Shown piece by piece: positions 63,999-64,000 of a DNA stretch of 64,000 bases. Location: assembly GCA_963695415.1 (NCBI GenBank), contig CAVOGL010000006.1, positions 1 to 64,000 of the forward strand. The letters are read 5' to 3'. Within the stretch, counting starts at the first letter, position 1, and each line of letters opens with the position of its first letter. Below the pieces are notes generated by a model. It ran no database searches. It worked only from the letters and a program-made list of their open reading frames with translations, and was not told the origin of the DNA. Source of the stretch: CAVXWV01 sp963695415. Lineage in GTDB: Bacteria > Chloroflexota > Anaerolineae > Anaerolineales > UBA4823. Made by a program: the position numbers and the translations under genes.

Positions 63999-64000
63999 CC

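Overview
The window looks like a chromosomal segment of an anaerobic or facultative Chloroflexota bacterium, most likely class Anaerolineae. This is inferred from gene families and style: lipoproteins with Pro/Thr linkers, no outer-membrane genes, a glycyl-radical enzyme, CHAT/BTAD proteins, and many short palindromic repeats. No rRNA or tRNA is present to confirm it. Most of the window is GC-rich; about 36.8-46.9 kb is visibly more AT-rich and looks acquired.

Layout. 0-6.4 kb: a broken DUF2252 kinase-fold gene, a double-Nudix protein, a repeat-rich gap, and a glycyl-radical enzyme with its activase. 6.7-16.2 kb: GAF-SpoIIE phosphatase, an Ada-like repair regulator coupled to an EamA exporter, alanine racemase, an ECF sigma/anti-sigma pair leading into an ABC exporter, and a CDP-alcohol phosphatidyltransferase. 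16.7-17.07 kb: a candidate structured non-coding RNA of about 325 nt with a strong promoter and a stem joining its ends. 17.1-36.8 kb: hpt operon, sugar isomerase/dehydrogenase genes behind an operator, lspA-rluD-ltaE, purine nucleoside phosphorylase, a membrane sensor, S1 and ComEA proteins, aminotransferase, dcd, CapA and formiminotransferase-cyclodeaminase.

36.8-46.8 kb is a possible conflict or stress island: sigma factor, cytosolic zinc-finger anti-sigma, TPR-CHAT protease and an intracellular subtilase, divergent from a damaged BTAD/NB-ARC regulator. 46.9-53.4 kb holds four tandem, overlapping LysM/M23 lipoprotein paralogues. 53.5-56.4 kb is a four-gene cassette (DUF2089, DUF4097-like and two others) sharing one short helical motif. 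57.9-60.8 kb is a thiol/sulfur operon: ECF sigma, zinc anti-sigma, zinc ribbon, a protein disulfide oxidoreductase, OsmC and rhodanese. The oxidoreductase has an in-frame TGA in its second redox motif followed by a SECIS-like hairpin, so it is probably a new selenoprotein. The end holds an S-adenosylmethionine hydrolase, an M20 peptidase and a PfkB kinase.

Two global features stand out. At least fourteen indels interrupt otherwise well-conserved genes, and thirteen have the same sign (one extra base); this looks more like insertion-prone sequencing than decay. Several genes have a -10 box directly before the start codon and no Shine-Dalgarno sequence, which suggests leaderless mRNAs. Coordinates of frameshifted genes below span the whole reconstructed gene.
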